Assembly: GCF_000003815.2 (NCBI RefSeq)
Contig: NC_049984.1
Coordinates: forward strand, 24,251,016-24,315,015
DNA length: 64,000 nt
Source: Branchiostoma floridae
Lineage: Eukaryota; Chordata; Leptocardii; Amphioxiformes; Branchiostomatidae
Reading direction: 5' to 3'
The notes beneath the pieces are model-generated. The model was not told the DNA's origin, searched no databases, and saw nothing but the letters and a program-made list of their open reading frames with translations. A program made the translations under genes and the position numbers. Below are positions 1 to 12,075 of the stretch, in pieces (within the stretch, counting starts at the first letter, position 1; the number at the start of each line of letters is the position of its first letter).

Positions 1-165
<165 letters not shown>

Positions 166-778
166 AGAAGATAACTCGCGAAGACCTGGATGGATTGTCC
201 TCATTTGGTATGTCAGTAGCTCTTAATGAGACCTCGAAATCATTAGATTTCGGGCTCATAGAGGCTTGTTACAGTACTGCAATGTAATTTCCGGTTTTCG
301 TATTTTGATTCTGAAGATACTACAGTCATTATGTTGAAGTGGTAGTTGTGCACGGGAAGAAGTGATAAAGGGGTAAGCCCACTAGCAACTTGTTCTGTAA
401 CTGCACCGGCGATTTTGTTAAGATCTTTGAAAGACAAGTAAGGACAGGGTTGATTTTCGTGATTTGGTATGTAGGTAGTCGTGATGCATTATGATGGCAT
501 AATTAGATATTATTATGCAAGCCAGGACCTAATTTGCATAAATAATAGTAAAAGTTTTAAACACAATGCCTTCCATGATGGGACAATTCAAACATGTGAC
601 AATATAACTCAGAAAGAGAGGACTATTAACCTTTGAAAAATGATGCAAACGAAGGCCTGATTTCTCTATAAATGGTGAATAACGGGAATATTTGTAGCAT
701 CAATTATGCCTCATTTGCATATCTGATGAAAAAACAACTCATGGGCCGTCTACGGGTAACAGTTCAAGGCCACCTCAC
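166..778. other. Probable intron sequence, nothing recognised
   Basis: This lies directly 3' (on the - strand) of the left oxidase exon, so it is probably intron 1 of that gene. It is AT-rich, and I see no second oxidase exon in it. Confidence 0.4.
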
Positions 779-1154
779 CGATAGCGTTGATGTAGTTATC
801 CCTGAACCCAGCCTCGTCCCACGGTGTTAAACCTAGACTCTCCTGACTCTCCATGTAGACACGAACATCGTTGTGTTCTGCCAGGGACAGGTCGTCGTAC
901 AATCCCGGATCGTCTTCGTTCACTGGCTCGACTGGAAATCCAGCGGGGCAAGGTGCCGAGTGTTGACTTTCCCCCAATTCACCAGAGTTTACACTAGTCA
1001 CAAACGCCCCCAGAGCGACAGCCAACGCGATACAAGCGAAGAACAGCACCAGAGAGATCGCCTGCCAAAAGGAAACAGTTTTCCAAGCAGGCCTCTCTGC
1101 ATTTTTCTCCGGGACGGCGCTGTAAGTGTACGCCTTGCTGTCAGACGACTCCAT
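779..1154 (-). CDS. Copper amine oxidase, first coding exon (partial gene)
   Basis: This is the first exon of a second membrane-bound copper amine oxidase; the remaining exons must lie off the left edge. The start is placed at 1154 (MESSDSKAYTYSAV), because that Met aligns with the start of the paralogue at 30785; a Met four codons upstream (1166) is also in frame. A hydrophobic stretch of about 25 residues near residues 27-52 looks like a type II signal anchor. It is followed by the N-terminal domain with PCPAGFPVEPVNEDDPGLY. The exon ends at a clean GTGAGG donor after an incomplete ATC G codon, in the same phase as the paralogue. The last ~115 coding bases are almost identical to the paralogue, while the N-terminal third has diverged. 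The catalytic domain is not in the window, so activity cannot be judged. Confidence 0.85.
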
Positions 1155-2110
1155 ATTCGCGAGCAACCACTTTAAGTCAATCAGACAGTGTATACACCGA
1201 TAGCAGCCACGTCGCTACCTCGTCAGGTGAAAGTTGGTAGGATTCCAAGCTTGGTTAATGATTTTCCCAGTTCAGCGGCTGCAGCACAATTTGCAACGGG
1301 GCAATAGCAGTGTAGAAAGTTATCTATACAAGAGTGATTACAAGATATATAACGCAAGGCCTCATCGAATAGTATATACACGTACTATTGTTTTCACCAT
1401 AGGTTCGCATAGGTTTGTAGGATGATAAAAAAAATGGCGGGACTTGCTGGTCCACCCCTGTTTGTCTTTAAAATGTGGAATCGTCCGATGGCGTCATCTC
1501 TAGCTTTGATTGGCTGAAGGATAGGTGTAACGCTGGGTTAACAAACTTGTTTTCGTCTTATGTAACTGGCTTACGTAACCATGGACTTTGTACCTACCTT
1601 CAGTACCCAACAAGATCACAAGGGGTTCGACTGTAGCTTAGCACAGTTTTTCGCCTGTGAACCTTAAAGTGAGAAGCTTTGACGCCTCAAAGTGTACAGA
1701 AGGGCGCACAAGCAAAACAACAATTGACTATGTTGAAGGTCAGATTATAATCTATAGAATATGTGAAAATGAGCTACAGTTTGACTGCTCGTTCTCTTTT
1801 AAAAGCCACTTTTATGTTACCCCTAGCGGAGGTCATCATACTGCAGCTGACGTTCAACAGTTGGATGTAACAGGATTCATGCGCGATATTCTACCCGACC
1901 ATCATCATACAGTCTCAAAACTGACTTATTCCTTTAAGAGTCACCATGGTTTTCGCCTCTCCGACTTTCACAGAAGAATTTCTACTGCTCTTTCAAGTGA
2001 TGAGACGCACTACTGTAACATTTGATAAACACTGTGTTCTGCTACCTTAAACACAACCCAAGAAACTACATTAATATGATAAGAGTGCCAATGTGAATGT
2101 GCTTAACAGT
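1155..2110. other. Upstream region of the left oxidase, no feature recognised
   Basis: This is the presumed promoter side of the left oxidase. An open frame at 1657-2025 (+) has no recognisable domain and composition like its surroundings, so I do not call it a gene. Confidence 0.35.
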
Positions 2111-2344
2111 TGTAAAACTAGAGTTCCACGACCTCATAGCTTTTCCAAGTAAGTATGTTCCATTACAATGCAAAACTTACAAACATACAAACATAGATAC
2201 ATACAAACGCTACCAAAAAACATAGCCTTCTTGGCGAGGGTAATTATATACAAAGCAGATTCGTATTAGCATAATTATGTGGGCGAAGCCACACATATAG
2301 TTTTCTTACGAGTATTTCCCCGGAAATCAGAAACAAAGGGAAGC

Positions 2345-2625
2345 CTCCATGTACTCCATGTTTCAAGCTTTTTGATTGGCCTAAAGTCGCAGTTCTCGGG
2401 TTGTACGTCAGAGGTGAACCTATCAACGCGCAGGACACAATCGGCATCCATTTTGATAATAGCCAATCAAAACTCAGAAAAATGGAAGCTGTTAGCAAAT
2501 ACTCCGCGTTCTCAGCTTTTTGATTGGCCTAAATTCAGACTGTCTCGGGTGTACGTCAGAGCTGGACCTATCAACGCAGAGAACACAAAATGTCATTCGG
2601 CATCCAGTTTTATAATAGCAGCTGA
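2345..2625. repeat. Two-copy tandem duplication, ~148-bp period
   Basis: The segment with AGCTTTTTGATTGGCCTAAA near 2365 recurs near 2513. In both copies it is followed by a 'cgggt(t)gtacgtcagag' block and a 'cctatcaacgc' block. The copies have diverged and are non-coding. Confidence 0.75.
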
Positions 2626-2834
2626 GACGCGGCAGTAAATCGGCCATGCATTCGACCAAACAGGCGCTCAAGGAAGAAGTTGGAATGAACAAGATTGATA
2701 AATTTGCACAGAAAAACATTATCTTCAGAAAATGGGACCTTGGAATCTTGCAAATTAAACAGTGAACGGACGTGTTCAAGCTACGCATTGCATTTGTATA
2801 CATGTACCTGTTAAAATGCCGGCATTAACGTTAC

Positions 2835-2920
2835 GGCAAGCTTGGCCGAATGGCTAAAGCACCAGCTACGTTTGCGCTTTTTTCGCTAGGTCAACCCTGG
2901 TTCGATTCCGGGCGGGAACA
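2835..2920 (+). repeat. tRNA-like sequence (SINE head or tRNA pseudogene)
   Basis: It has an A-box-like TGGCCGAATGGC and a B-box-like GGTTCGATTCC at tRNA spacing, followed by a T-rich tract that could act as a pol III stop. The acceptor ends do not pair and no clean anticodon arm forms, so I do not call a functional tRNA. Confidence 0.5.
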
Positions 2921-3823
2921 ACTTTCTTTTAGTTGTCCTTTTTTTTTTCTTTTTTGATATTTACAACAATTTTATCTTGCAAACAGAGCATCGTTCAGTT
3001 TACACGCCTTTTTATCTATTTTTTAATTGCCCTCAAAAGACGGCGTTTAAACGGTCGGACGGTCCATGTGGGGAGGGGGGCTCGTCAACGCCTCGGACCA
3101 TACCGGCAGCCATCGTCGATGTCTGTCGCCTGCGGCGTTAAGTCAACTTTGGAATGGAGGCTACGGTACGGTACCGGACCTGAACCTGATCATGAATTTC
3201 AGCTTTATAATTGCTACACAGCACAACCCGTGACGTCAGGTAAAGGCCGAGAATAGGGGTGAACCGAGAATACGGGGCACCTATTAAATGGCAATTACTA
3301 TTGTGTGTAAGATAGTTTGACTTAAACTTCAAAAAAGGCCACGGGAAAGACTTGCTGCATTTTCGCGAAAATGTTGTCATTCTAGTTGTTTCTTTTCTTG
3401 CGATTTTTCCTTTCTTTTCCCTTCGCCCACATCCTGCATTTTTTCAAAAATGTTGCCTTTCTAGTTCATATAAATTTTTCTTTTCCAAAACGTATATGTT
3501 GTTACTATCATCGTATATGTTGTTAACATTTTCCATTCGGAATACGCTGTATCATTTTCTCATTGATTATACTGTAATTTACATAACCTTTGTCAGTCTC
3601 CTTCATATAACCGATTTGTGCCACTAGAAGTAATAGGCTCTTCATTTTTGTTTTCATTTCACATCTTCTTTGACCTTGGAATATTCTGTGAATGGGCAAT
3701 ATTCAAAACAATGGTCCATTTCGCTACAAAGGAATCTGTTTGTTGGAGTATCCTATATCCACAACTTGTTAGAATAACTATCAACTCTTCTCTACTTCTC
3801 TACTTGCTATTTTCTTGGACCAA

Positions 3824-3931
3824 CTAATCTCCAAGCAGACTTGCTGAGGCATAAGGGAGTATCATAAGCTTGGGAAGGAGTTTAGCCGGCAGAGGAGTTT
3901 CATTGGCCACCGCGTCTGCTTGGAGATTAGT
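3824..3931. mobile_element. 108-bp inverted-repeat miniature element
   Basis: ACTAATCTCCAAGCAGAC at the left end is matched exactly by its reverse complement at the right end. The interior is short and non-coding. It sits in the left flank of the CCGG-bordered element at 3956. Confidence 0.75.
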
Positions 3932-3955
3932 GAACCCCTGCCGCAGTAGTGCCGG

Positions 3956-5097
3956 TGTGACAGCGATCTCGCCCCCCCGGGATTTCGCCCCCCCGGGGGG
4001 GAAATCCCTAGGGATTTCGCCCCCCCCCCCCCCGGGGCGAAATCACTAGCGATCTCGCCCTCCCCGGCTAGTGATCTCGCCCCCCTACCTCGCCCCCCTT
4101 TAGCGATTTCGCCCCCCCCCCCCAAAAAAAACGGGTTTACATGACATTTTAGAAGTTGATTGGTATAAATCACAAAATGCAGTTTCAGAATGATATAAGT
4201 ACACGAGTTTGATACATAACTCCATTCATAGTATCAATATTAACGTAATTACATGGTAATAAGATAGTTGAACTTGTTTCAGACAAGGAGGGTTGGGTCC
4301 CTTATATTCCCATTAGTGCATATACCTGAGTCTTGACATAAGATGTATTTCATTGTATTCACCTGTCCTCAAGCAACCTATATATCTCCAATATGAAGTC
4401 TCTACCATGAAGTGACCACAAAAGAACTATGTAATGTCTTTATTAATTATGCAAATATTAGGTATTAATTAGAATAACGCACATTTTGGTATATGCACTT
4501 GGCCAAGGGATATCTTCACCTCCAACATGACTGTTTTTTCTAGTATTTAGGAACTGATGCATTTCATTACCCGTGTTTCTTAAGACTGGTACTTTACCAG
4601 TGTTTGTGTAGCATTTAGCAATAGCTATATCAACTTGCGCGTAGATAGTGTTTATAATAAGAAACTATTATTCACGTGTGTTTTTGTTAGTGCTTTGGAA
4701 ATGTTTCCAGCACAAGAAAGAAAACACTGTGACAAATTGAAAACATATAGCTGGTGTTGATTAATACGTTCGCAGTAGCACTGTTTTTATGCCACCTCAG
4801 CTGCAAAAAGTGTCTTTTTCATTTCAATGTCATGTTTGCACCGAACAATATAGTATCGACTTTCGAGGTATGAAATCTTACGGTACGGTAATAAGGTGCC
4901 ATATAGGTACCAGGTAACACACCATATACGTTACTCCCAAGGTGCAGTATAGTACCAGGTAGTGCACCTGTAATATGTAGTAACCAGCTGCTCTGGGGGG
5001 GGGGGGGGCGAAAACGCTAAAGGGGGGCGAAAACGCTAGTGATCTCGCCCCCCGGGGGGGGGGGCAAAATCCCTGGGGGGGCGAAATCCCTGTCACA
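3956..5097. mobile_element. CCGG-bordered inverted-repeat element, copy 1
   Basis: The ends are TGTGACAG and CTGTCACA, each next to a CCGG tetranucleotide (3952-3955 and 5098-5101). Inside each end is an array of poly-C/poly-G blocks separated by 'gcgaaatc(g/a)ctag(c/t)gat(c/t)tcg'. The ~0.9 kb AT-rich middle has no coding capacity. The same ends, arrays and middle recur at 33480-34625 and, in longer form, at 50419-52778. The right flank matches a dispersed repeat also seen near 56790, so the element sits inside an older repeat. No transposase is present. Confidence 0.85.
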
Positions 5098-5101
5098 CCG
5101 G

Positions 5102-6495
5102 TATAATCTGTTCATTTTCTAAACGGTCCAACATCCTGTCTACTAAATTTTTTCAGGTCCGTTTTTTACCTGACCAATCCAACAAAAAAAGCTGGTTTTG
5201 TACTGGCACACCACACCCTAGCGTAAATCGTTGTCATAACCCCCATGCAGACCCTCTCTTATAAAAAGACTTACCGGAGGATCAAGTGGCGGCAGTTGTT
5301 TGTTCTCATCGCGGCATCTTACGTTCCTCGGATCATGAGAAGGAAAGTTGTCGTCTCTACACTTTCCGCGTTTCTGGTCTGTTCTTCACCAACGTACCGC
5401 ACTCCCCTCAGTCCCCTATGTCTGTAGCCATGGCAACTCCCGTAGTCATGGCAACCGTTTCCAGGCGTGACAGCCCTACGGTGTGCTATGTCGCTAATGT
5501 GGCCTCGGAAAAAGTAATCATTTTGAATGAAATTCTTTGCAACATTAGCAGCCGCATACGAAGCGGTTAGTCAAATTAGATGGCTCTGTATCCACTTTGC
5601 TGTAGTAAGGGCAGGCAAAAAAAGTTGTGTTTTTATAGATTTTTAGTCTTAATAGTTAAGTCCTAATTTGCTTGATGCATCTCATTGTGTATATCTTTGT
5701 GGAAGGCATGAGAACACCAAATACCATTATCTGCCGCAAATGTAATCCAATGGGAGAGTTGAGGAAACAAATATGCAATCATCTCAAGAATCAAAAGTTC
5801 AAGCCATACAAACTTACACTCAAATGATAGCCTACTATGTCCAGCCTCATCAACTTCCTTTGTATTTAGTCTTTAGATACACCCCCTAATCAGAGCCCTT
5901 ATATTAGCCCAATGGCTCAAAACAGCTATCTGTCGACGATACCACTTTCTCAGGGGGGTGCGAAACCCCGAGATGGAGAAAGGTCATTTTTTTACAACTA
6001 ATTCAACAAGTTAAGTATGTGGTCCGCAGTCACTCAAAAAATGCGAAGATTTCACATAAAATCCCACCAAGAAGGCTTTTCAATGGTGTGAAGCTTTTTC
6101 TTAAATTTACTCTCTCACCAAGGGTCCTAGTTGCAGGCACCAGTTCTTGTGTGAGGGGGGGGGGGGGGGTCATCATATTCTTCCCTCCCTCTGAAGCTCG
6201 GCTGGGAAAAAGTTTCCGAGTGACGTTATGTCCATTTCCTTCTTCAGTTTCACAGATGTTTTATTTTTTGCCAAGCTCGAGACGGCGATCGCGATGCGCT
6301 CTCACTGCGACCTAAATAGGATATGTGTAACCTTTGACTTCATACTGTGTATATATCATACACCATGTAAAAGTGTGACTGAGAGGACAGCAAAACACAC
6401 AAATTGTAAATAAGTTCGTTTCTGTTCTATACAATTCATTGAGCGATCTGTCAAATTATATGTCGAAGAGAGAGCGCGGCGAAAGCGCCGTCCTA
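5102..6495. other. Intergenic, repeat remnants only
   Basis: The first 120 bp match the 'ggtccaacatcc' repeat also found near 56820. The rest holds no recognisable gene. A G homopolymer of ~15 lies at 6155-6169. Confidence 0.4.
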
Positions 6496-6623
6496 TTACC
6501 CCCATCACATTAGGCGAAAATCGATTGGACGACGAGTCTGCGAGCTCTAAATTACGAGGAGGCATGACCTTGACGGGAAGGGGGAACTCGCAAATTTCTT
6601 CGTCGGCATCAGGGTCATGCCTC

Positions 6624-6786
6624 TGTAACGATGGGCCATGCGTGTGTCCAGTTAGCCCATGACATCTGCTATGAATTAGAACCAATAAAGGAGGGCACCC
6701 AGATGTCCCCACATCAGTCTCACGCAGGACATGACTCAGAGTGGACCTTCTTCATAGAGCTAGACGTTCCTTTATATACTCTAACA
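6624..6786 (+). repeat. 5' LTR of the miniature retroelement
   Basis: Runs from TGTAACGATGGG to CTCTAACA and is repeated directly at 8108-8268. Confidence 0.88.
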
Positions 6787-8107
6787 CTGGTGGCAGCTTC
6801 TTGGTTGCCGCTTTCGAGCGGCCGGACCCCGTCCTAACGCCATCTCTCGGCCCGCTACCATGCCGCCCGACTCGCCCGGTAACGAGACCACTAGCCACCC
6901 GAGCGAGTGCCGCCTGTGCTGCGATGGACGACCCGCCATCATGCCACGTCGCCGAACGACCTCGTCCCGACGTGCTACCACGCCGTCCGTTTAGCCAGCC
7001 TGCCTGCTACCGCCATACCGACAACAGACCCAGCTCGTCCGATGTGTCTCCATGCCGTTCTCTTACCCAGCCTGCCGCCAGACCTCACCTTCCAATGTGC
7101 CCAGCCGCCTCCGCGAGATGTCGCCCTGAAGCCGTCCGCAGCCAGCCACATGTCCGTGCCGCCCTGCAGACCACACCGCCGTCTACCCGACCCGACGCGC
7201 CTGCCTCACACCAAGGACTCGTCGCTGCCCATTTCGACCACAGCTGCCCCGCGACACAGCCTTGAACTTCCAAGTATGACCGCCGGCGTGAAGTGAACTC
7301 AGCTGTGACTCGAACGATCGAACTGTATAAAGTATTTCTACTTGCCCCTGGAATGCCACTGAACTACGTACAAAGATCAACGAACTCTTGTTGTGGTTTA
7401 ATTCTAGTGAGGTATTGTCGCACAAATTATGTATTTTTGTCTGATGTTCTAAGTTAGCTAGTAGCGTTCTCTTTGCCTTCACCGTGAGCCTGCGGGCAGC
7501 GTTGATGTCTTTTGAACCTATGTTGTGCTGTATTTTGTGTGTTGACTGTGATGCTTGCCTATGGAGAGCTAATGCCTGCGGGACGTCTCTCCTAGGAAGA
7601 TCCATGTGTTGTATGATGCTTGCCTTAGTAAATAGTTAAGCCTACGGGACGACTATTCTCATGTCTGTATGCCCGGCCACGTGCGCACTGTAGCTGTGTG
7701 ACTGCCCGGAAGACTGAGTACTGCTAGGGAGTAATTTTGTTTCTTGGCCGCTGTGCCAGTATGAAGCCTATTGTTTTTGCTTGTTTGTTGTTTCTATGTT
7801 CGTGCGATTGAAGTACAGGCGCCTGTAACAGCCAAGGCCCATTATGAGTCCATTATCACAGCAGCAGTCCGTCTGTGAAACATCATTGCCAGGAAGAAGC
7901 TAATTACTTGTCACACCCGTACCAGATTATGATCTATATGCTACCTCATTTGTTTACATTTGACCTCTATATTTTAAACTTGTAATAATTGTATTGTAAT
8001 AATTAGGAGTAACATATAAGTAGCCCAGACTTAGTTTTTAGTTCTGTTGAAGATTTCACATTTTGTATGAGACGACGTGGGCGCTCGTCTACCATGGGGG
8101 GAAGGAG

Positions 8108-8268
8108 TGTAACGATGGGCCATGTGTGTCCAGTTAGCCCATGACATCTGCTATGAATTAGAACCAATAAAGGAGGGCACCCAGATGTCCCCACATCAGT
8201 CTCACGCAGGACATGACTCAGAGTGGACCTTCTTCATAGAGCTAGACGTTCCTTTATATACTCTAACA
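8108..8268 (+). repeat. 3' LTR of the miniature retroelement
   Basis: Nearly identical to 6624-6786, lacking two bases. Preceded by a polypurine tract at 8092-8107. Confidence 0.88.
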
Positions 8269-8333
8269 CCTCCTTGTAATTTAGAGCTCGCAGACTCGTC
8301 GTCCGATCGATTTTCGCCTAATGTGAGGGGGTT

Positions 8334-8898
8334 ATAACTGACTTTTTACCACCTGCGGTTTCTGAAGCGACGTCATACAGCCTTCGTAACAAACAAAATA
8401 CTCATAATACCAGTTTGTACTACTAATCTTTTTCTAAGATTTTTATACCATACTGAGTACTGAAGTGGAACTGCCTTGATCTAAGTATTCGCTCGCTGTG
8501 CCCACATTTATAAAAAAATATCTGATTAAGTCTGTACGTCTTATTGCTCCAACGTATCTTAGCTCTAGTCCAAAGTACACCTGTGCCCTTTGCACGCGCT
8601 TTCGTGCGATAATCCTTCCTGTAGCTGCGGGTGCCAATTTGAAAGCATTTGCCACTACTTATATAACTTTTACTGCATAGAGGAGAGGCTGGCGGTTTGC
8701 GCCCGTAGAAAAAATCAGATACCGTGTTTGTGTGTGTGTGGGGGGGGGGGGGGGTCATTTTCATTCTTGTCAACTAACATTGCGTTCGTGTCTCTTTTAT
8801 ATCTGCCTACCTTTCTTACACACACTCAGACGTAATTGTCTGTAGTAAAGAGTACTGGTGTAAACACATGAATTCAACGTAGCAGAATACAGTATCAA
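8334..8898. other. Intergenic, nothing recognised
   Basis: Open frames on both strands are short and lack a domain. A TG run followed by ~15 G lies at 8730-8754. Confidence 0.35.
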
Positions 8899-9427
8899 GG
8901 CCACAGCAAGTAAATTTTATGGATGACATCCGCGCGCTCATTAATTTTCGACTGATTTCAGAAAAAAAAAACAAGAATTTTTTCTTCTTTGGAGATGGTC
9001 AACATGACGATAAAGTGCCAAAATGGGAAAGTATGCTGTGTTTTAGCCTAATGATTTGTACTGTACTTGTCTAAGTGACATTAACGAGGTACCCATGACT
9101 ATGGTTATAGAAATGAAACCAGCTGGCTAGTTGTAAAAGTGGCACCACTATGGAAGTCATGAGTGTAGTTGTCATGTTGGTGATACCAGTGTATTACACT
9201 AGTGTCACTTTTGCTACACTAGTTCACTTCTTGAATACAGGAATGAATTGTTTGTTGTCAGTGCTACCTGTTTTGTCACTTCAACTCTTGTTTCAACGTT
9301 TATGGTGTCTATTTTGAAAATTTCTCCATCTTGTTTTTTTTTACCCATCTTGTTTTTTTTTCCGCCCTATCTCATTATTTTTGCAGTCTTCAGAGGATGT
9401 CATCCATAAAATTTACTTGCTGTGGCC
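8899..9427. mobile_element. 0.53 kb inverted-repeat element, copy 1
   Basis: The perfect ends begin GGCCACAGCAAGTAAATTTT and extend ~32 bp through 'ggatgacatc'. The second copy is 59664-60197. The non-coding interior contains, on the - strand, a segment (9129-9173) closely matching the 38-bp minisatellite unit at 29.5-30.5 kb. Confidence 0.9.
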
Positions 9428-10415
9428 TAATGGGCGAACCTCGGGGTCCATGACGCGGGTAAATAAAGTAGTACAGATAAACTTGTTGAATGAGAGGTAA
9501 AAAGCCTTATTTTAGGGGCAGCCAGATATAACCTGTGCTGCGTGGTCAGGGAAGGTGTCGACTCTGAGACTGTATGGTTTGGATTGTGAAAGTTTTCTAT
9601 TTCGTGTATAAATACGCCCCATTACACAAGTGCCCTTCTAGTGTTAGCCGACTGCAGTTATGTGACCTCCGCAGAGCGGCGTTTCAAAGTGGGCGTGAGA
9701 GGGTGATGCGCCGACAAGATTTTGTTGTTTTTCAATATTTTGTGGCGTATACCCTGAACTCGAACATATCCGTTTTTGGTATTCCTAAAGTGCACCCTAA
9801 TATATTTTTTTCGCGTCGAAGCCAGTCACTTAAAGGCCCTTAACCATAGAAATCCCCATAGACCGAAATTAAAACTGTGTTCTGCTATCTGAATATGCAC
9901 GTCTAAGAATAATGTCTCATTGATGTATTACTCCGAGTATGTACTAAAAGAGATCCGAGAAAAAAAAACGGCTGCATGGGCGCGTGCTTTTAGCGGTGAG
10001 AAATTCCCTTTTAGCCAGCCGAACTGATCTCAAAAGTTAGATTGGTGAAAGCTTGTTTGTAACTGAAGAAATTAGCAGGTAAAGTTTAGCATCCGTGTGC
10101 TAGGTCGGAGGTACACAGTACTGGGTTCTGAGTGGTGCGGTTGTACACTAACAGCGATAAAGTGCCTTTTGCGGGGATAGACTAATCGTCGTTTGTAATT
10201 GCTATAAACAACAAGCGTACGGACTATGATCATTGGCAATTTTTCCAATTTTATATATTAAATATGCTCAACATAATATGAAAAATCTGTTGACATTTCA
10301 ACGCGACCATGTAAAACACACATTGTATACATGTGTTTAATCAAAGAAAATCATATACCTTCGACGTTTTTTTAGAGAAAGTTGACATAATTTCCATTCG
10401 TTAGATTGATTGATA
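9428..10415. other. Intergenic, nothing recognised
   Basis: AT-rich sequence without a recognisable gene or repeat structure. Confidence 0.35.
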
Positions 10416-11815
10416 ACTAGAGTTCCACGAACACATCCCTTCGCCAAATAATCATGCCTTTATTCAAGACTTTATGGTCAAAGAGTACCTATAGCTACCC
10501 TAATAGCAAATGACTGCATTAACGTGTGTTCCCCACAAACCCATAAACGCTACCAAAAACATAAACTCCTTGGCAATGGTGACAATGAAATTATGTACAC
10601 TGCTGTGATACTTTCCAGCGCAACTTTCATAGTGCTTTGTCAAAATCATGTAGTCTCTACCAGACTCCGGCCTGGCCGAATAGTAAATTATGATAGGGGG
10701 CTTTGGTCTATTGACATTTTTCTTTTTCTCAGTTACATATGTGACAAGTTTGAAAGTCCTATCATGCACTGCAAAGGATTTATAAACTTTCCTCATTAAT
10801 TTTGAAAAAAAAAACACCTTTGATTTGCATTATGTATGGCATCACTTAAACTATCTACATGAACACGAGATGTCAAAAAGTTTTGCTGCAGTACCGCAGG
10901 AAGCGCTAAGGGGCCCATTATCGAACTCGACCTTCGTTTTCCTTACCCATACCCACCTACCAAATATTATCAGGATCCGTTCAAGGCTTCTTGAGTTATG
11001 CATTCCACAAACAAACGGACGCACACACTCTGCCCGCTACAGTCTCGGCAAAAAATGCCATGCCAACCATCTTCAAACACGACCTTCCTTACCACATGCA
11101 CAGCCGCTACTCAAATACCAAATATCATGAAAATCCATATACAGCTTCTTGAGTTATATGCTGTTGGCGTGGATTTATGAACTTTCCTAATTAATTATGC
11201 AAATTAGCTGTTGATTTGCATAATTAGTATTACATTATGTAAGTCATCACTCATTCCATTCTATCTTCATACCAAAAATCATTATGATCCGTCAACATGT
11301 TCTCGAGTTATTCTCGTCCAAAGTTTGAATGGAAATTGGTGCCTGCAGTTCCAAAAAAGCCGCTAGGGGGTCCAAACTTACAGCACTTACTCTTTGCCTC
11401 AAGGGCTATCTACCACTTAAAAATCATGACCACAGCATGTCCAGAACACGAGATGTCAAAATTAAGTTTTGCTGCAGTACCTTAGGGAGCCGCTAGGGGG
11501 CCCATTATCGAACTTGACCTTCGTTTTCGTGACCCCTACCCACCTGTCAAATATTATTAGGATCCATTCAAGGGTTCTTGAGTTATACTGTTTACAAGAA
11601 AGCGGACGCACACGTTCGGCCCGATACCGTCCTGACGAAAAAAGGCTTCGCCAACCATTTGCGAACACGACCTTCCTTTCCGCAACCGCTACGCAAATAC
11701 CAAATATCATTAAAATCCATACACAGCTTCTCAAGTTATATGCTGTTGACCTACATATAGGGACACAACATGACGCCTTAACCGAAAATATAGCCTTCTC
11801 GGCGAAGGTAATAAT
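10416..11815. repeat. Cluster of degenerate dispersed repeats
   Basis: Diverged segments repeat the pattern 'gccgctagggggcccattatcgaac ... accttcgtttt ... ttgagttat' at about 10900, 11360, 11490 and 11650. The cluster ends in 'catagccttctcggcgaaggtaat'-type sequence also seen near 2225, 51775 and 52020. A starting motif 'actagagttccacga' is shared with 2120. This is probably an old element family with rearranged copies; no coding capacity is seen. Confidence 0.6.
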
Positions 11816-11839
11816 CGATAACGTTCCCTCCATACATTC

Positions 11840-12075
11840 TTCGGCTAGGGCCGTCCTTTGGATAGGACGTTAAATGAAGGTCCCGTGTTCGGGGAGAGCA
11901 ACACCTCAAGCACGTTAAAGAACCCGCCACATGTGCGAACATGAGCGGATCAAACCATTCCGGCCAAAAAGGGGTAGGGAATCTTCCGAGCAGCCCTCGT
12001 AACCCCTGCTTCGCCTATTGGGTCAGTTAGTTCTCACTCATAGTGAGCAACTGGGCTGGTCTCAATCATGATATT
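11840..12075 (+). repeat. SINE 3' body fragment
   Basis: The block starting 'ggctagggccgtcc(t)tggatagg' and running through 'gaaggtcccgtgttc' and 'cgtaaccccttcgcctatt' matches the 3' part of the full SINE at 45241-45800. The tRNA-like head is missing. Confidence 0.7.

Larger units (their letters stand above)
6624..8268 (+). mobile_element. Non-autonomous miniature LTR retroelement
   Basis: The direct terminal repeats (6624-6786, 163 bp; 8108-8268, 161 bp) begin TG and end CA and differ only by a 2-bp indel that I can see. The LTR carries an AATAAA signal and a TTTATATA motif. The internal region starts with ctGGTGGCAGC, a possible primer-binding site, and ends with the purine tract ATGGGGGGAAGGAG directly before the 3' LTR. 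A CCTC target duplication flanks it (6620-6623, 8269-8272). The ~1.3 kb interior has no gag, protease, reverse transcriptase or integrase. Its C-rich part (6830-7270) gives Pro/Arg/Thr-rich open frames of no recognisable family. Mobility would need enzymes supplied in trans. Confidence 0.88.
6496..8333. mobile_element. Inverted-repeat element split by an LTR insertion
   Basis: A left arm beginning TTACCCCCATCACATTAGG (6496) and running to ~6560 is matched by its reverse complement at 8270-8333. The two parts make up an element of ~190 bp. A related uninterrupted copy at 31673-31924 shows the junction sequence without the insert, which defines the target site of the LTR element. Confidence 0.85.

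Noticed and set aside
1657-2025. 122-codon open frame as a gene
   Set aside because: No domain, no splice evidence and no composition change; could be chance.
3952-5101. CRISPR array or prokaryotic repeat structure in the spaced C/G blocks
   Set aside because: The spaced blocks are low-complexity, mirror-arranged transposon ends in eukaryotic DNA, not unique spacers.
6741-7296. Pro/Arg/Thr-rich open frames inside the LTR element
   Set aside because: They begin in or near the LTR, have no gag or enzyme motifs, and look like a consequence of C-rich composition.
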